DNA of 64,000 nucleotides from Gammaproteobacteria bacterium. GTDB taxonomy: Bacteria > Pseudomonadota > Gammaproteobacteria > Competibacterales > Competibacteraceae. This document shows, piece after piece, positions 24,188-35,004 of the stretch; the stretch's first letter is position 1, and every line of letters starts with the position of its first letter. A program made the translations under genes and the position numbers. Location: contig JADLEK010000017.1 of NCBI GenBank assembly GCA_020846135.1, forward strand, positions 62,001 through 126,000, in the 5' to 3' direction. Below the pieces are notes generated by a model that was not told the DNA's origin, did no database searches, and worked only from the letters and a program-made list of their open reading frames with translations.

Positions 24188-24684
24188 GGGGCGAACATCT
24201 CCTTGAGCGGGGCTTCGTAGCGGTTTTTCAAGGTCGCGATCAAGGCTGCCTCGTCCACGACATCGAGGCAGTGAATCTGTAGTCGGCGCGGTTCGGGTTG
24301 AACCTCGACCGAGACCGTGCCGGGCGTCAGAGTCATCGTAGCGGCCAGTACCGCAATCGCGAATTCATTCTCCAGATCCAGCGGCATCGCGATGAAACCG
24401 GGCCGCAGGGTGGCCGCCGGACGATTGAGAATCAGCCGGGCCACTTCCAGGTTGGCGATTACGATGTCCCACAGCAAGCGGCCCAGATAGCGCAACCACT
24501 GGCCGGGTCGGCGCAACCGCACCGGTTCCGGCCAAACCCGCGTCACCCACCACGACAGCGTCAGGGCCAGGATCCCGCCGAGCAGAATCTGGCCGGGCGC
24601 GAGGCTGTTGTGCAGCAGCAGCCAGGTTCCAAGCAGTGCAGCGCTCAGTAGCGGGTGGGGGAATACGCGGGCGAGGGCATTCAT
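24181..24684 (-). CDS. mrpE: Mrp-type cation/proton antiporter subunit E
   Basis: This is a 167-residue membrane subunit of the Mrp antiporter. Two or three N-terminal helices (residues about 10-45) are followed by a region with DIVIANLEVARLIL and the conserved LAATMTLTPGTVSVEV segment typical of MrpE. The ATG at 24684 overlaps the mrpD stop as ATGA. A longer in-frame extension exists upstream but lies inside mrpD and lacks family similarity, so I reject it. Confidence 0.9.
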   Translation of the reverse strand: MNALARVFPHPLLSAALLGTWLLLHNSLAPGQILLGGILALTLSWWVTRVWPEPVRLRRPGQWLRYLGRLLWDIVIANLEVARLILNRPAATLRPGFIAMPLDLENEFAIAVLAATMTLTPGTVSVEVQPEPRRLQIHCLDVVDEAALIATLKNRYEAPLKEMFAPC

Positions 24685-26180
24685 AGCGACGCTCCCAAAA
24701 CAGTCAGATCGCGAGTTGCCAATACCGCCGCCATGTACCCGGACGGGCTGAGCAATTGCCGGGCAGTGGCGGTTGCGAAGTCGGTCAGCGGCTGGCCCAG
24801 AATCATCAGCAATGGTCCGGCGGCCAACAAGGCGGCAGCGGGCCACCAGCGGCGCACCGAAACAGGAACTGCGGTGGTTGCTACGTCTTGCATATTCCAG
24901 AACAGCCTGCTGCCCATCCGGCTCAGGGCGACGATGACCAGCAGGCTGGAACCCAGCACGATCAGCCAGACCCACGGCAGGGCGGGAGTTGAGCTGGCGG
25001 CTTGCAGCAATAGCGTTTTACCCAGAAAGCCGCTCAACGGTGGCAGTCCGGCCAGCGCAATGGCGCCCATGAAAAACAGGCCGCTCAGTAGACGCAGTTG
25101 CGCCACCGGCGGCGCGGGCCAGTTTTCAGTATGGCCGCGTTGATCCACGATCAGATCCGCTAGCAGGAACATCCCGGCGGTGATCAGGGTGGTGTGCGCC
25201 AGATAAACCAGGATGGCGCTCAGGCCAGCGACGGTATCCAGGCCGATTCCGGTGAGCAGGGTCCCCACCGAAACGATGACGCTATAGGCGATCAACCGGC
25301 GCAATTCCCGGCTGGCGAGAACGCCCATGCCCCCGGCAATGAGGGTCGCCAATCCCAGCGGCAAGAGCCAGGCGTTCATCTCCAGCCCGAACGCCAGGGT
25401 GAATACCCGAATCATGGCGTAGACCCCGACCTTGGTCAGCAACGCAAACAGCGCCGCCACCGGAGCGCTGGTGTGGGCATAAGCGGCCGGCAGCCAGAAA
25501 TACAGCGGCAGCACCGCCGCTTTCAGCCCGAAAACCACCAGCAACAGCACTGCCGCAGCGCGCAGCAGTCCGGCATCAGACTCCGGCGCAGCGGCGATCC
25601 GCACCGCCAGTTCGGCCAGATTCAGCGCCCCGGTCAGGCCGTACAACGTCCCGATGGCGATCAGAAACAGCGCCGATCCGGTTAGGTTCAGAATCACATA
25701 ATGCAGTCCGGCGCGAACCCGCTCCCGCCCACCGCCATGCAGCAGCAAGCTGTAGGAGGCCATCAGCAGGATTTCAAAGAACACGAAGAGGTTGAACAGA
25801 TCGCCGGTCAGAAACGCGCCGTTCAGACCCATCAGTTGAAACTGGAACAGGGGGTGAAAGTAGCGGCCCTGCCGGTCGCCATCGGTCGCCACGGCGTACC
25901 ACAGGGCAGGCGTCGCTACCAGCGCGGTGAGTAACAGCAGCAGGGCGCTGAGCCGATCCAGCATCAATACAATGCCGAACGGGGCCGGCCAATGCCCCAG
26001 CAGATAGACTCGATACCCGCCATCGCCGGCCAAAATCAGCAGCAGAACCGCCAGTGGGACCAGTGCGACGGTAGCCATCAGGCTCAGGCGGCGAGTCAGC
26101 ATGCTGGACGTTTTCAGGAACAGCAGGCTGATCCCGGCCAGGAATGGCAGCAGGATTGGTAGAATCAGGGCGTGATTCAC
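24681..26180 (-). CDS. mrpD: Mrp-type cation/proton antiporter subunit D (NuoN/NuoM-like)
   Basis: This is a 499-residue polytopic membrane protein of the proton-channel family shared with complex I. Signature segments are GLNGAFLTGDLFNLFVFFEI (with the key glutamate of transmembrane helix 5) and LLTKVGVYAMIRVF (with the conserved lysine of helix 7), plus about 14 hydrophobic helices. The length suits MrpD rather than the much larger MrpA. The start is GTG with GGAG nine bases upstream. It is the first gene of a DEFG set. The upstream 190 bp hold palindromic repeats and no mrpA, B or C gene, which the canonical antiporter requires. These may lie elsewhere in the genome. Confidence 0.88.
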   Translation of the reverse strand: MNHALILPILLPFLAGISLLFLKTSSMLTRRLSLMATVALVPLAVLLLILAGDGGYRVYLLGHWPAPFGIVLMLDRLSALLLLLTALVATPALWYAVATDGDRQGRYFHPLFQFQLMGLNGAFLTGDLFNLFVFFEILLMASYSLLLHGGGRERVRAGLHYVILNLTGSALFLIAIGTLYGLTGALNLAELAVRIAAAPESDAGLLRAAAVLLLVVFGLKAAVLPLYFWLPAAYAHTSAPVAALFALLTKVGVYAMIRVFTLAFGLEMNAWLLPLGLATLIAGGMGVLASRELRRLIAYSVIVSVGTLLTGIGLDTVAGLSAILVYLAHTTLITAGMFLLADLIVDQRGHTENWPAPPVAQLRLLSGLFFMGAIALAGLPPLSGFLGKTLLLQAASSTPALPWVWLIVLGSSLLVIVALSRMGSRLFWNMQDVATTAVPVSVRRWWPAAALLAAGPLLMILGQPLTDFATATARQLLSPSGYMAAVLATRDLTVLGASL

Positions 26181-26234
26181 AAGATGGATCTCCGGAGTCC
26201 TTTCCGACGCCTTGGGCGATTTTCTGAAATGAAG

Positions 26235-26331
26235 TTCCCCCTTTTAGCAAAGGGGGGTAAGGGGGATTTGAAAGTCATAGCGTGTTGCTGCCGATCGAAA
26301 TCCCCCCTGTCCCCCTTTTTCAAAGGGGGGA
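26235..26331. repeat. Pair of inverted CCCCC/GGGGG palindromic elements
   Basis: Two copies of the same element face each other: one at 26235-26269 reads toward the minus strand and one at 26298-26331 toward the plus strand. Each has an AAATCCCCC end and internal CCCCCTTT/AAAGGGGG arms. A partial third copy (AAATCCCCC) begins near 26363. They fill the gap between mrpD and the HDOD gene and resemble REP-like or MITE-like elements. Confidence 0.8.
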
Positions 26332-26370
26332 GACCGGCCTGATTCGGTATAGCCTTTGCCATAAATCCCC

Positions 26371-27225
26371 CTAAATCTGCCCGGCCATCGCTACGCTATC
26401 CTCCAGCAGGATTTCCATTTCGGCCAGGGCAATTTCGCCCAGGCCCAGCGCTTGCGCTTCCGGGGTGGCGGCTAGGGCGATGTTGGGATCGCTGCACAGG
26501 CCAATGCCCAGCTTTTCACAGGCGATATCCACCAGCCGTACAAACAGCAGCAGGGTGTTATTGGTATCCGGCGGCTCCTGATGGTGATCGCGAATCACCA
26601 CGCAATACTCGTCGGGCAGGTTCCATTTTTGGGCCAGCAGGTGGCCTTGCCGGGTGTGCATGTCGCTGTGCAGAATTTCGATGATCAGGGTTTCCGGCAA
26701 CTCCGCCCCAATGGCGCCGGCGGTGCGTAAATCCTCCATGATTTTCAGCAGCGCCAACTGGCCGATGTTATGCAGCAGCCCCGCCAGAAAAGCGGTGTCC
26801 GCTTCGTTGCGATAGCCGCAGCGCTTGGCCAGCCATTGACTGCCCATTGCCGAAGTGACGGCATGTCGCCACAGTTTCTCTTGGTAAACCAGGAGTTCAG
26901 TGCTGGGTTTCTGGCAGATCTGCTGGGTGGAAACCACCATCGCCAAATTGGCGACCTGCTGGATCCCCAGCCGGATCACCGCCTTGCTGATCGTGGTGAT
27001 CGGTTGCAAGCCGCGATAAAAGGCGGCATTGGCCACCCGCAAAATCTGGCTCGACAGCGCCTGGTCCTCAATGACCATTTTTTCGATGTCCTTGACGTTG
27101 GCGGCGTCGTTTTTCAGCGCTTGTTGCAGACGCAAGGCGACCGGATTGAAGACCGGCAGTTTGACCTCGCGGGAGTCGATGGCTTCAATAATCAGTTCGT
27201 GGAGCGATTGGTCGCCAGTACTCAT
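26371..27225 (-). CDS. HDOD-domain signalling protein
   Basis: This is a 284-residue protein with an HDOD domain covering most of its length (LQQALKNDAANVKDIEKMV, DQALSSQILRVANAAFY, IRLGIQQVANLAMV, FLAGLLHNIGQLALL). HDOD proteins resemble HD phosphohydrolases but usually lack the full metal site; here the expected HD reads HN. Family members act in signalling, often with motility or type IV pili. Its ATG overlaps the stop of the upstream GspE/PilB-like ATPase by four bases, so the two are made together. The ligand or partner is unknown; the ATPase is the obvious candidate. Confidence 0.85.
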   Translation of the reverse strand: MSTGDQSLHELIIEAIDSREVKLPVFNPVALRLQQALKNDAANVKDIEKMVIEDQALSSQILRVANAAFYRGLQPITTISKAVIRLGIQQVANLAMVVSTQQICQKPSTELLVYQEKLWRHAVTSAMGSQWLAKRCGYRNEADTAFLAGLLHNIGQLALLKIMEDLRTAGAIGAELPETLIIEILHSDMHTRQGHLLAQKWNLPDEYCVVIRDHHQEPPDTNNTLLLFVRLVDIACEKLGIGLCSDPNIALAATPEAQALGLGEIALAEMEILLEDSVAMAGQI

Positions 27226-29234
27226 GAAATGCCTACCAAGCGTTTGAGATCGAGTAAGGGGCGTGGTTTGTCGAGCCGGGGCAGATAGCGGAACACCTCG
27301 GTCAGGGTGGTTTCGCCCCGGGAGGCCTTGAGCAGGCCATCTTCGAGCAGCGTTACCATACTAGAGGTTTCCAGGCTGATCCGCCGGATTTCGTGGGAGG
27401 TACATTTTTGAATGATGGCGTCCTTGACCATCACATTCAAAACCAGCAGTTCAAATACGCCGACCCGGCCCTGATAGCCGGTATGCCGACATACTGAGCA
27501 GCCGCGCCCTTGCCGGAAGGTGGTGTTTTCCAAATCCTGGCGGCGGTAGCCCAGCCGCTGCAATTCGGTGGAGTTAGGCTGATAGCTTTCGGCGCAGTGC
27601 GGGCAAACCCGCCGCAGCAACCGCTGCGCCAGCACCGACACCACCGTTGAGGAAATCAGGAAGGTCTCGATATTCATGTTCATCAGTCGCAACAGGCCGC
27701 CGATGGTGTCCTCGGTGTGGAAGGTGGTCAGCACCTTGTGACCGGTCAGCGCGGCCTGGATGGCGGCGTCTGCCGAGAATCGGTCGCGGATTTCGCCCAG
27801 CACGATCACGTCAGGGTCCTGGCGCAGGATGTGCGGCAGGGTGGTTTCAAAGGTGATGTCGATCTTCGGGTTCAGCGAACACTGGGCAATGCCTTCAATA
27901 ATGTATTCCACCGGATCTTCAACGGTGGTGATGCAGCGGTCGATGCTGTTCAGATAATTCACGCAACTATAGAGCGTAGTGGTTTTGCCGGTGCCGGTCG
28001 GTCCGGTAATCAGGGTAATGCCGCTGGGCAGGTCGAGCGCGTCGTCGCAAAAGCGGCTCAGAGTGCGAGGGAACATCCCGATCTGGTCCATGGGCACCAG
28101 TTGGGCTTTGCGCAGGAGCCGCAGCACCGCCTTTTCGCCATAAACGGTGATGTAGATCGACGCCCGGATGTCAATCTGGCGCCCGGTTTTTGGATCTTCA
28201 AAGGAGATATGGCCGTCCTGGTGGCGGCGGCGCTCGGCGATGTCCGCTTTGGCCAGAATCTTGATGCGGTTCGATAGCGCCGGTCCCAGTTTTTTTTCCA
28301 CGGTTTTGTAGACGCTCAGGACTCCGTCGCAACGGAAGCGAATCCGTACATCGTTTTTCATCGGTTCAACATGGATGTCGCTGGCCCGGGCGTTCATAGC
28401 GTCCAGCAACAGGTTGTGGACCAGTTCGACGACATGACTGGTTTCGTCAACCTGAACCACCGGGGTGACGAGATTTTGCGAATGGCGCTTATACGTTTCG
28501 AGAACTTCTCGAATGTTGCGTTTGCTGGCGATCAAGGGGACCAGATCGGGGCCAAACAGCCGGGCGGCGTCCTGGCGCGCGCGCTGATCCAGTGGATCGG
28601 CGAACGCCACCAGAATTTTGTCGCCTTCGGGGCGGATCGGCACAAAATGGCGTTGCAGATACCAGTTCGGATTAGCCCGGTCCAGCAGTTTGCGGTCAAT
28701 ATCCCCCAGATCGGGGACGATCTGGGGGAAGCCGAGCTGATCGGCCAGCACTTCAATGAGTTTGTTTTCCTCGATGAAGTGATTTTCCAGCAGGATGTCG
28801 CCGAGCTTCTTACTACTGCCGGATTCACGCTGCAGCGCCAGCGCCGCCCGCAGATCCTGTCCCCGCAGATGGCCCAACTCCACTAGCAACGCCCCGATCC
28901 GCACCGAGACCCGGTGATTCCGAAGTACGGTGCGTTGCTGATCCAGACTGACATAACCAATCTCGTTGAGAATGCTCAGCAGTGGTCGTTCCGAGGACAG
29001 CTTGGTCCGCACCCGGGTCGCGTAAGCTAGTTGCTCATCAGTAATGACGCCGTCTTCGATCAGAAACTTGGCGATTTCCAGTCCGGTATCGCCGGCGGGG
29101 ACAGGGCGCGCTGGCGGCGATAGAGCCATGCGGATCGTGGGCAGGGTAGCAGTAACAACAGTCTGAGCAGTCGTCGTGCGGAGAACTTCTATAGTCGTTT
29201 CAGGATGTTGAGTGGGCGATGGGGGCAGGGACAT
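27222..29234 (-). CDS. GspE/PilB-type secretion ATPase with N-terminal MshEN domain
   Basis: This is an assembly ATPase of the type II secretion/type IV pilus family, about 670 residues. The N-terminal half has a MshEN-like region (RIGALLVELGHL and KLGDILLENHFIEENKLIEV), a fold that binds cyclic di-GMP in MshE. The C-terminal motor has Walker A GPTGTGKTT, an Asp box (ITTVEDPVEY), Walker B-like DVIVLGEIRD, a His box and a zinc motif CPHC...CSVC. I prefer the ATG at 29234, with GAGG seven bases upstream, over the ATG at 29264. No pilin, platform or secretin gene is nearby, and the only partner is the overlapping HDOD gene. It could serve pili encoded elsewhere. Confidence 0.88.
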   Translation of the reverse strand: MSLPPSPTQHPETTIEVLRTTTAQTVVTATLPTIRMALSPPARPVPAGDTGLEIAKFLIEDGVITDEQLAYATRVRTKLSSERPLLSILNEIGYVSLDQQRTVLRNHRVSVRIGALLVELGHLRGQDLRAALALQRESGSSKKLGDILLENHFIEENKLIEVLADQLGFPQIVPDLGDIDRKLLDRANPNWYLQRHFVPIRPEGDKILVAFADPLDQRARQDAARLFGPDLVPLIASKRNIREVLETYKRHSQNLVTPVVQVDETSHVVELVHNLLLDAMNARASDIHVEPMKNDVRIRFRCDGVLSVYKTVEKKLGPALSNRIKILAKADIAERRRHQDGHISFEDPKTGRQIDIRASIYITVYGEKAVLRLLRKAQLVPMDQIGMFPRTLSRFCDDALDLPSGITLITGPTGTGKTTTLYSCVNYLNSIDRCITTVEDPVEYIIEGIAQCSLNPKIDITFETTLPHILRQDPDVIVLGEIRDRFSADAAIQAALTGHKVLTTFHTEDTIGGLLRLMNMNIETFLISSTVVSVLAQRLLRRVCPHCAESYQPNSTELQRLGYRRQDLENTTFRQGRGCSVCRHTGYQGRVGVFELLVLNVMVKDAIIQKCTSHEIRRISLETSSMVTLLEDGLLKASRGETTLTEVFRYLPRLDKPRPLLDLKRLVGIS

Positions 29235-29418
29235 GGTTCGCCTCAAACAGCGTGGGGCCATCAATAAGCCGGTCGCTAATCATATTGCAAGTGCGGGCGG
29301 AATGGGTTGAAGAATGCCGGGGCAGTTTCAGATTGGCCGAATAAAAATGAAAACTCTCATCGCTGAGCGAAGGAGTCGGACAACAGCAGCAGGCGGCGGG
29401 AGCCTTGCAGCAGACCAG

Positions 29419-30345
29419 CTATCGCCGCCAGTCGGGGCGAGGGGGCAGCGACTTCAAAAAGCCAATGTAAGTCGCCGCGACCTCACCGGGGTTTTCCAGT
29501 TGCGGCAGATGGCCAGCGCTGGGAAGCCTGACTACCCGGCTGCGAGGGATGCGGAAGCGTAGCCGGTCCGCGCCTTCGACCGCGAAAATTTGGTCGGCCT
29601 CGCCCCAGAGGATGAGGGCGGGGGTTCGGATGCGCAGGCGCCGATCGAGCAACGTATCGTAAAGACTGACGATATCCCACACCTGCTGGTAATGGCGGTT
29701 ACGCTCGCTGTAATCCTGAACCAGCGCTGCTTTGACCGTATCGGGAATCGCCGGCGGTTTCACGAACAGCAGACTCATTTCCAGATCGAATTGCGGGACG
29801 GTGATTGGGATAAAGGGGTTAATACCCTGATAAATAGCGTTCTTGACGGCATTTCCCCACGCGATGGCGCCTAATGGCGATCCAATAAAAGCGAGTGTGC
29901 GAATCTGGAGGGGATAGTGTTCAACGTAGAGCGCTGCAATCGCGCCGCCCATGGAGCTGCCTGCGATATCGAATCTGGAGATGCCCAGGATCTCCATGAA
30001 TTGGCGCAGCCGTTCTATCTGGTGATCCAGCTTGTAGTCGGCCAGCGGGAAATCGGTGCTTTTGCCATAGCCCGGTAAATCGGGGGCGATGGCCAGATAA
30101 CCGGCAGCGGCCATCAGGCATAGCAGCGTGTTCCATTGCTCTTTTTGAGCAAACAGGCCATGCAGTAGCAAAACGGGCGCGCCTTGACCGGCTTGGTTGT
30201 AGTAGAGAACTCCGCCATCAAGCGCAACCTGGCGAGTCGCAATCTCGCAGTCTTGGGCAGGGTTGGGATTATCGGCATGGCTGTAGCCGATCAATCCAAA
30301 CCACAGCAGAATGATGCAGGTCAGGTTGCGGATTAGAAGACTCAT
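29419..30345 (-). CDS. Exported alpha/beta-hydrolase
   Basis: This 308-residue protein has a cleavable-type signal peptide (hydrophobic core LTCIILLWFGLIG, then YSHA). The fold is that of alpha/beta hydrolases: oxyanion segment LLHGLF, nucleophile elbow GSSMGG, acid in WGEADQ and histidine in SAGHLPQ. This set is typical of esterase/lipase and C-C hydrolase-like enzymes, and the substrate cannot be read from sequence. The start at 30345 is chosen because GGAG lies nine bases upstream and the signal peptide begins there; a start 30 codons upstream is possible. It is transcribed divergently from aceE. Confidence 0.82.
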   Translation of the reverse strand: MSLLIRNLTCIILLWFGLIGYSHADNPNPAQDCEIATRQVALDGGVLYYNQAGQGAPVLLLHGLFAQKEQWNTLLCLMAAAGYLAIAPDLPGYGKSTDFPLADYKLDHQIERLRQFMEILGISRFDIAGSSMGGAIAALYVEHYPLQIRTLAFIGSPLGAIAWGNAVKNAIYQGINPFIPITVPQFDLEMSLLFVKPPAIPDTVKAALVQDYSERNRHYQQVWDIVSLYDTLLDRRLRIRTPALILWGEADQIFAVEGADRLRFRIPRSRVVRLPSAGHLPQLENPGEVAATYIGFLKSLPPRPDWRR

Positions 30346-30570
30346 TAGATCGCTTCTCCAGTTAGTGATTCGCGATGATAGGGACCCGTGTTGCAAACCA
30401 TCGATAAAACTTATAGTCAGGATGGAGCGGAGCATCCGGCTTGGTTGATCTGGCGGTTTTGGATGACTTTCCCCGCTCCCGGTCTATAGTTTAATCATTT
30501 CCCGACCAATTTCCCCGGATATTGCCCGGTCAGTACCCATCACCAACCCCCCTCTGAGGATTCCCCCATA

Positions 30571-33228
<2,658 letters not shown>

Positions 33229-33247
33229 CCGGCCAGGAGAATTTTCG

Positions 33248-34873
33248 ATGAGTCTGATTAAAGAAATTCATGTCCCGGACATCGGCGACTTCAAGGGCGT
33301 GGATGTGATTGAAGTGCTGGTGGCGGCGGGCGACGTGATCGAGGTGGAAACGCCCCTGATCATCTTGGAAACCGACAAGGCCAGCATGGAGGTGCCCTCG
33401 CCGGTCGCCGGAGTGGTGCGGGAAGTGAAACTCAAGCCCGGTGACAAAATTTCCGAAGGCGACCTGATTTTGTATCTGGAAGTCGCCGAGGCGGTGACCG
33501 CGCCGAAAACCGGTCAGGCCGCGCCACTGCCTCCCGCAACCGGCAGTAAGACTCTGGAAGTGCGGGTGCCGGACATTGGCGATTTCAAGGACGTGCCGGT
33601 GATCGAGATCATGGTCGCTCCCGGCGATCATGTGGACATTGACACCCCGTTGATCGTGCTGGAAAGCGACAAAGCGAATATGGATGTGCCGTCGCCATTT
33701 GCTGGGACAGTGCAAAGCCTCGAACTCAAGCTCGGCGACAAGGTGTCCCAAGGCGCGCTGATTCTGTTGCTGGTCAGCGCCGAGACCGACACCGCCGCCA
33801 GGCCGCAGTTGCCGGATACGTTGAGCGCAATTGCCTTGGGACCGCGCACGCCCAAGCCGGAACTGGCGCCACCGCCACCGCCGGTTGCCCCGCTCCCCAG
33901 CCCTCCCCCGCAAGAAGGAAAGGAGTCGATGCAGGGGAAAGTCCATGCCAGTCCGTCGATTCGCCGGTTTGCGCGTGAATTGGGCGTGGATTTAACCCGG
34001 GTCGTCACCGGTTCCGGTCCCAAGGGGCGGATTCTCAAAGAGGATGTGCAGGGCTTCGTTAAGCAGGTGATGTCGGGAACCTTCAAACCGGCGTCGCTGG
34101 CTGGCGAAGGCAGAGGAGGATTGCCGGCGGGTTACATGGGGATTCCACCGATCCCGCCGGTCGATTTCGCCAAATTTGGCCCGGTGGAAGCGCAACCACT
34201 GTCCCGGATCAAGAAGCTATCCGGGGCCAATCTGCATCGCGCCTGGTTAAACATACCGCACGTCACCCACCACGACGAGGCCGACATTACCGAGGTGGAC
34301 GCTTTCCGTCAGTCGCTGGCGAAAGAAGCGGAACAGCGCGGCGTTCGGGTGACAATGCTCGGTTTTCTGCTGAAAGCCAGCGCTGCGGCACTGAAAACCT
34401 GGCCGAATTTCAACGCTTCGCTGGATGCGACCGGCGAAAATCTGGTGCTGAAAAAGTATTGCCATATCGGTGTTGCGGTGGATACCCCGGACGGCTTGGT
34501 GGTGCCGGTGATCCGCGATGTCGATCAGAAAAGCATCTTTGCGTTGTCGGCGGAACTGGGCGAATTATCGACCAAGGCGCGGAATAAGAAACTCGGCCCT
34601 GGTGAAATGCAGGGCGCTTGTTTCACCATTTCCAGTCTGGGCGGGATTGGCGGAGTAGCGTTTACCCCGATTGTAAATGCCCCGGAAGTCGCGATTCTCG
34701 GCGTGACCCGTTCGCAGATTAAACCGGTGTGGAATGGCAAGGAGTTTACGCCCCGGCTGTTATTGCCGCTGTCATTGTCCTATGACCATCGGGTGATTGA
34801 TGGGGCGCAGGCAGCGCGATTTACCGTGACGCTGGCCGGATTGCTGGCTGACATTCGGCGACTGTTGCTTTAA
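33248..34873 (+). CDS. aceF: Pyruvate dehydrogenase E2 component (dihydrolipoyl acetyltransferase)
   Basis: This is the core of the pyruvate dehydrogenase complex, 541 residues. There are two lipoyl domains, with lipoyl lysines in ETDKASMEVP (Lys44) and ESDKANMDVP. An E3/E1-binding domain (PSIRRFARELGVDL) and the catalytic acetyltransferase domain follow, ending in the SYDHRVIDG active-site motif. E. coli AceF has three lipoyl domains; two is common in other Proteobacteria. The ATG at 33248 has AGGAG nearby and directly starts the first lipoyl domain. Linkers contain repeat-like peptides, PLPSPPPQEGKES before and SLAGEGRGG after the binding domain, that look like translated palindromes. A hairpin terminator follows the gene. 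Confidence 0.96.
   Translation: MSLIKEIHVPDIGDFKGVDVIEVLVAAGDVIEVETPLIILETDKASMEVPSPVAGVVREVKLKPGDKISEGDLILYLEVAEAVTAPKTGQAAPLPPATGSKTLEVRVPDIGDFKDVPVIEIMVAPGDHVDIDTPLIVLESDKANMDVPSPFAGTVQSLELKLGDKVSQGALILLLVSAETDTAARPQLPDTLSAIALGPRTPKPELAPPPPPVAPLPSPPPQEGKESMQGKVHASPSIRRFARELGVDLTRVVTGSGPKGRILKEDVQGFVKQVMSGTFKPASLAGEGRGGLPAGYMGIPPIPPVDFAKFGPVEAQPLSRIKKLSGANLHRAWLNIPHVTHHDEADITEVDAFRQSLAKEAEQRGVRVTMLGFLLKASAAALKTWPNFNASLDATGENLVLKKYCHIGVAVDTPDGLVVPVIRDVDQKSIFALSAELGELSTKARNKKLGPGEMQGACFTISSLGGIGGVAFTPIVNAPEVAILGVTRSQIKPVWNGKEFTPRLLLPLSLSYDHRVIDGAQAARFTVTLAGLLADIRRLLL
33889..33930. repeat. Palindrome-like repeat in an AceF interdomain linker
   Basis: The CT-rich then AG-rich tract CCCCAGCCCTCCCCC...GAAGGAAAGGAG encodes PLPSPPPQEGKES between the second lipoyl domain and the E3-binding domain. 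It resembles the repeat-derived linkers of the megasynthases but is more diverged. Confidence 0.5.
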
Positions 34874-34952
34874 TCGTCGCGTTCACCTGCGGTGCAAACC
34901 GCCGGCTTCAGACCTGCTCTGTTTCAGTCGGCGGCTTAGTCCGGCGAAATTC

Positions 34953-34981
34953 AACCCACCCGCTTTAGCCAGTGGTGGGTT
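34953..34981. terminator. Hairpin between convergent aceF and tamB
   Basis: Arms AACCCACC (34953-34960) and GGTGGGTT (34974-34981) form an 8-bp stem with a 13-base loop. Short T/A-rich flanks on both sides suit a bidirectional terminator for the two converging operons. No long T run follows, so strength is uncertain. Confidence 0.6.
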
Positions 34982-35004
34982 TAATCCGGATAACGGTCTT
35001 TGGA

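Noticed and set aside
24685-24975. N-terminal extension of mrpE
   Set aside because: The extra 97 codons lie inside mrpD in another frame and do not resemble MrpE.
24681-26180. Complex I (NuoM/NuoN) subunit instead of MrpD
   Set aside because: Neighbouring MrpE, F and G genes overlap it and the LTGDLFNLFVFFEI pattern is MrpD-type; no other nuo genes are present.
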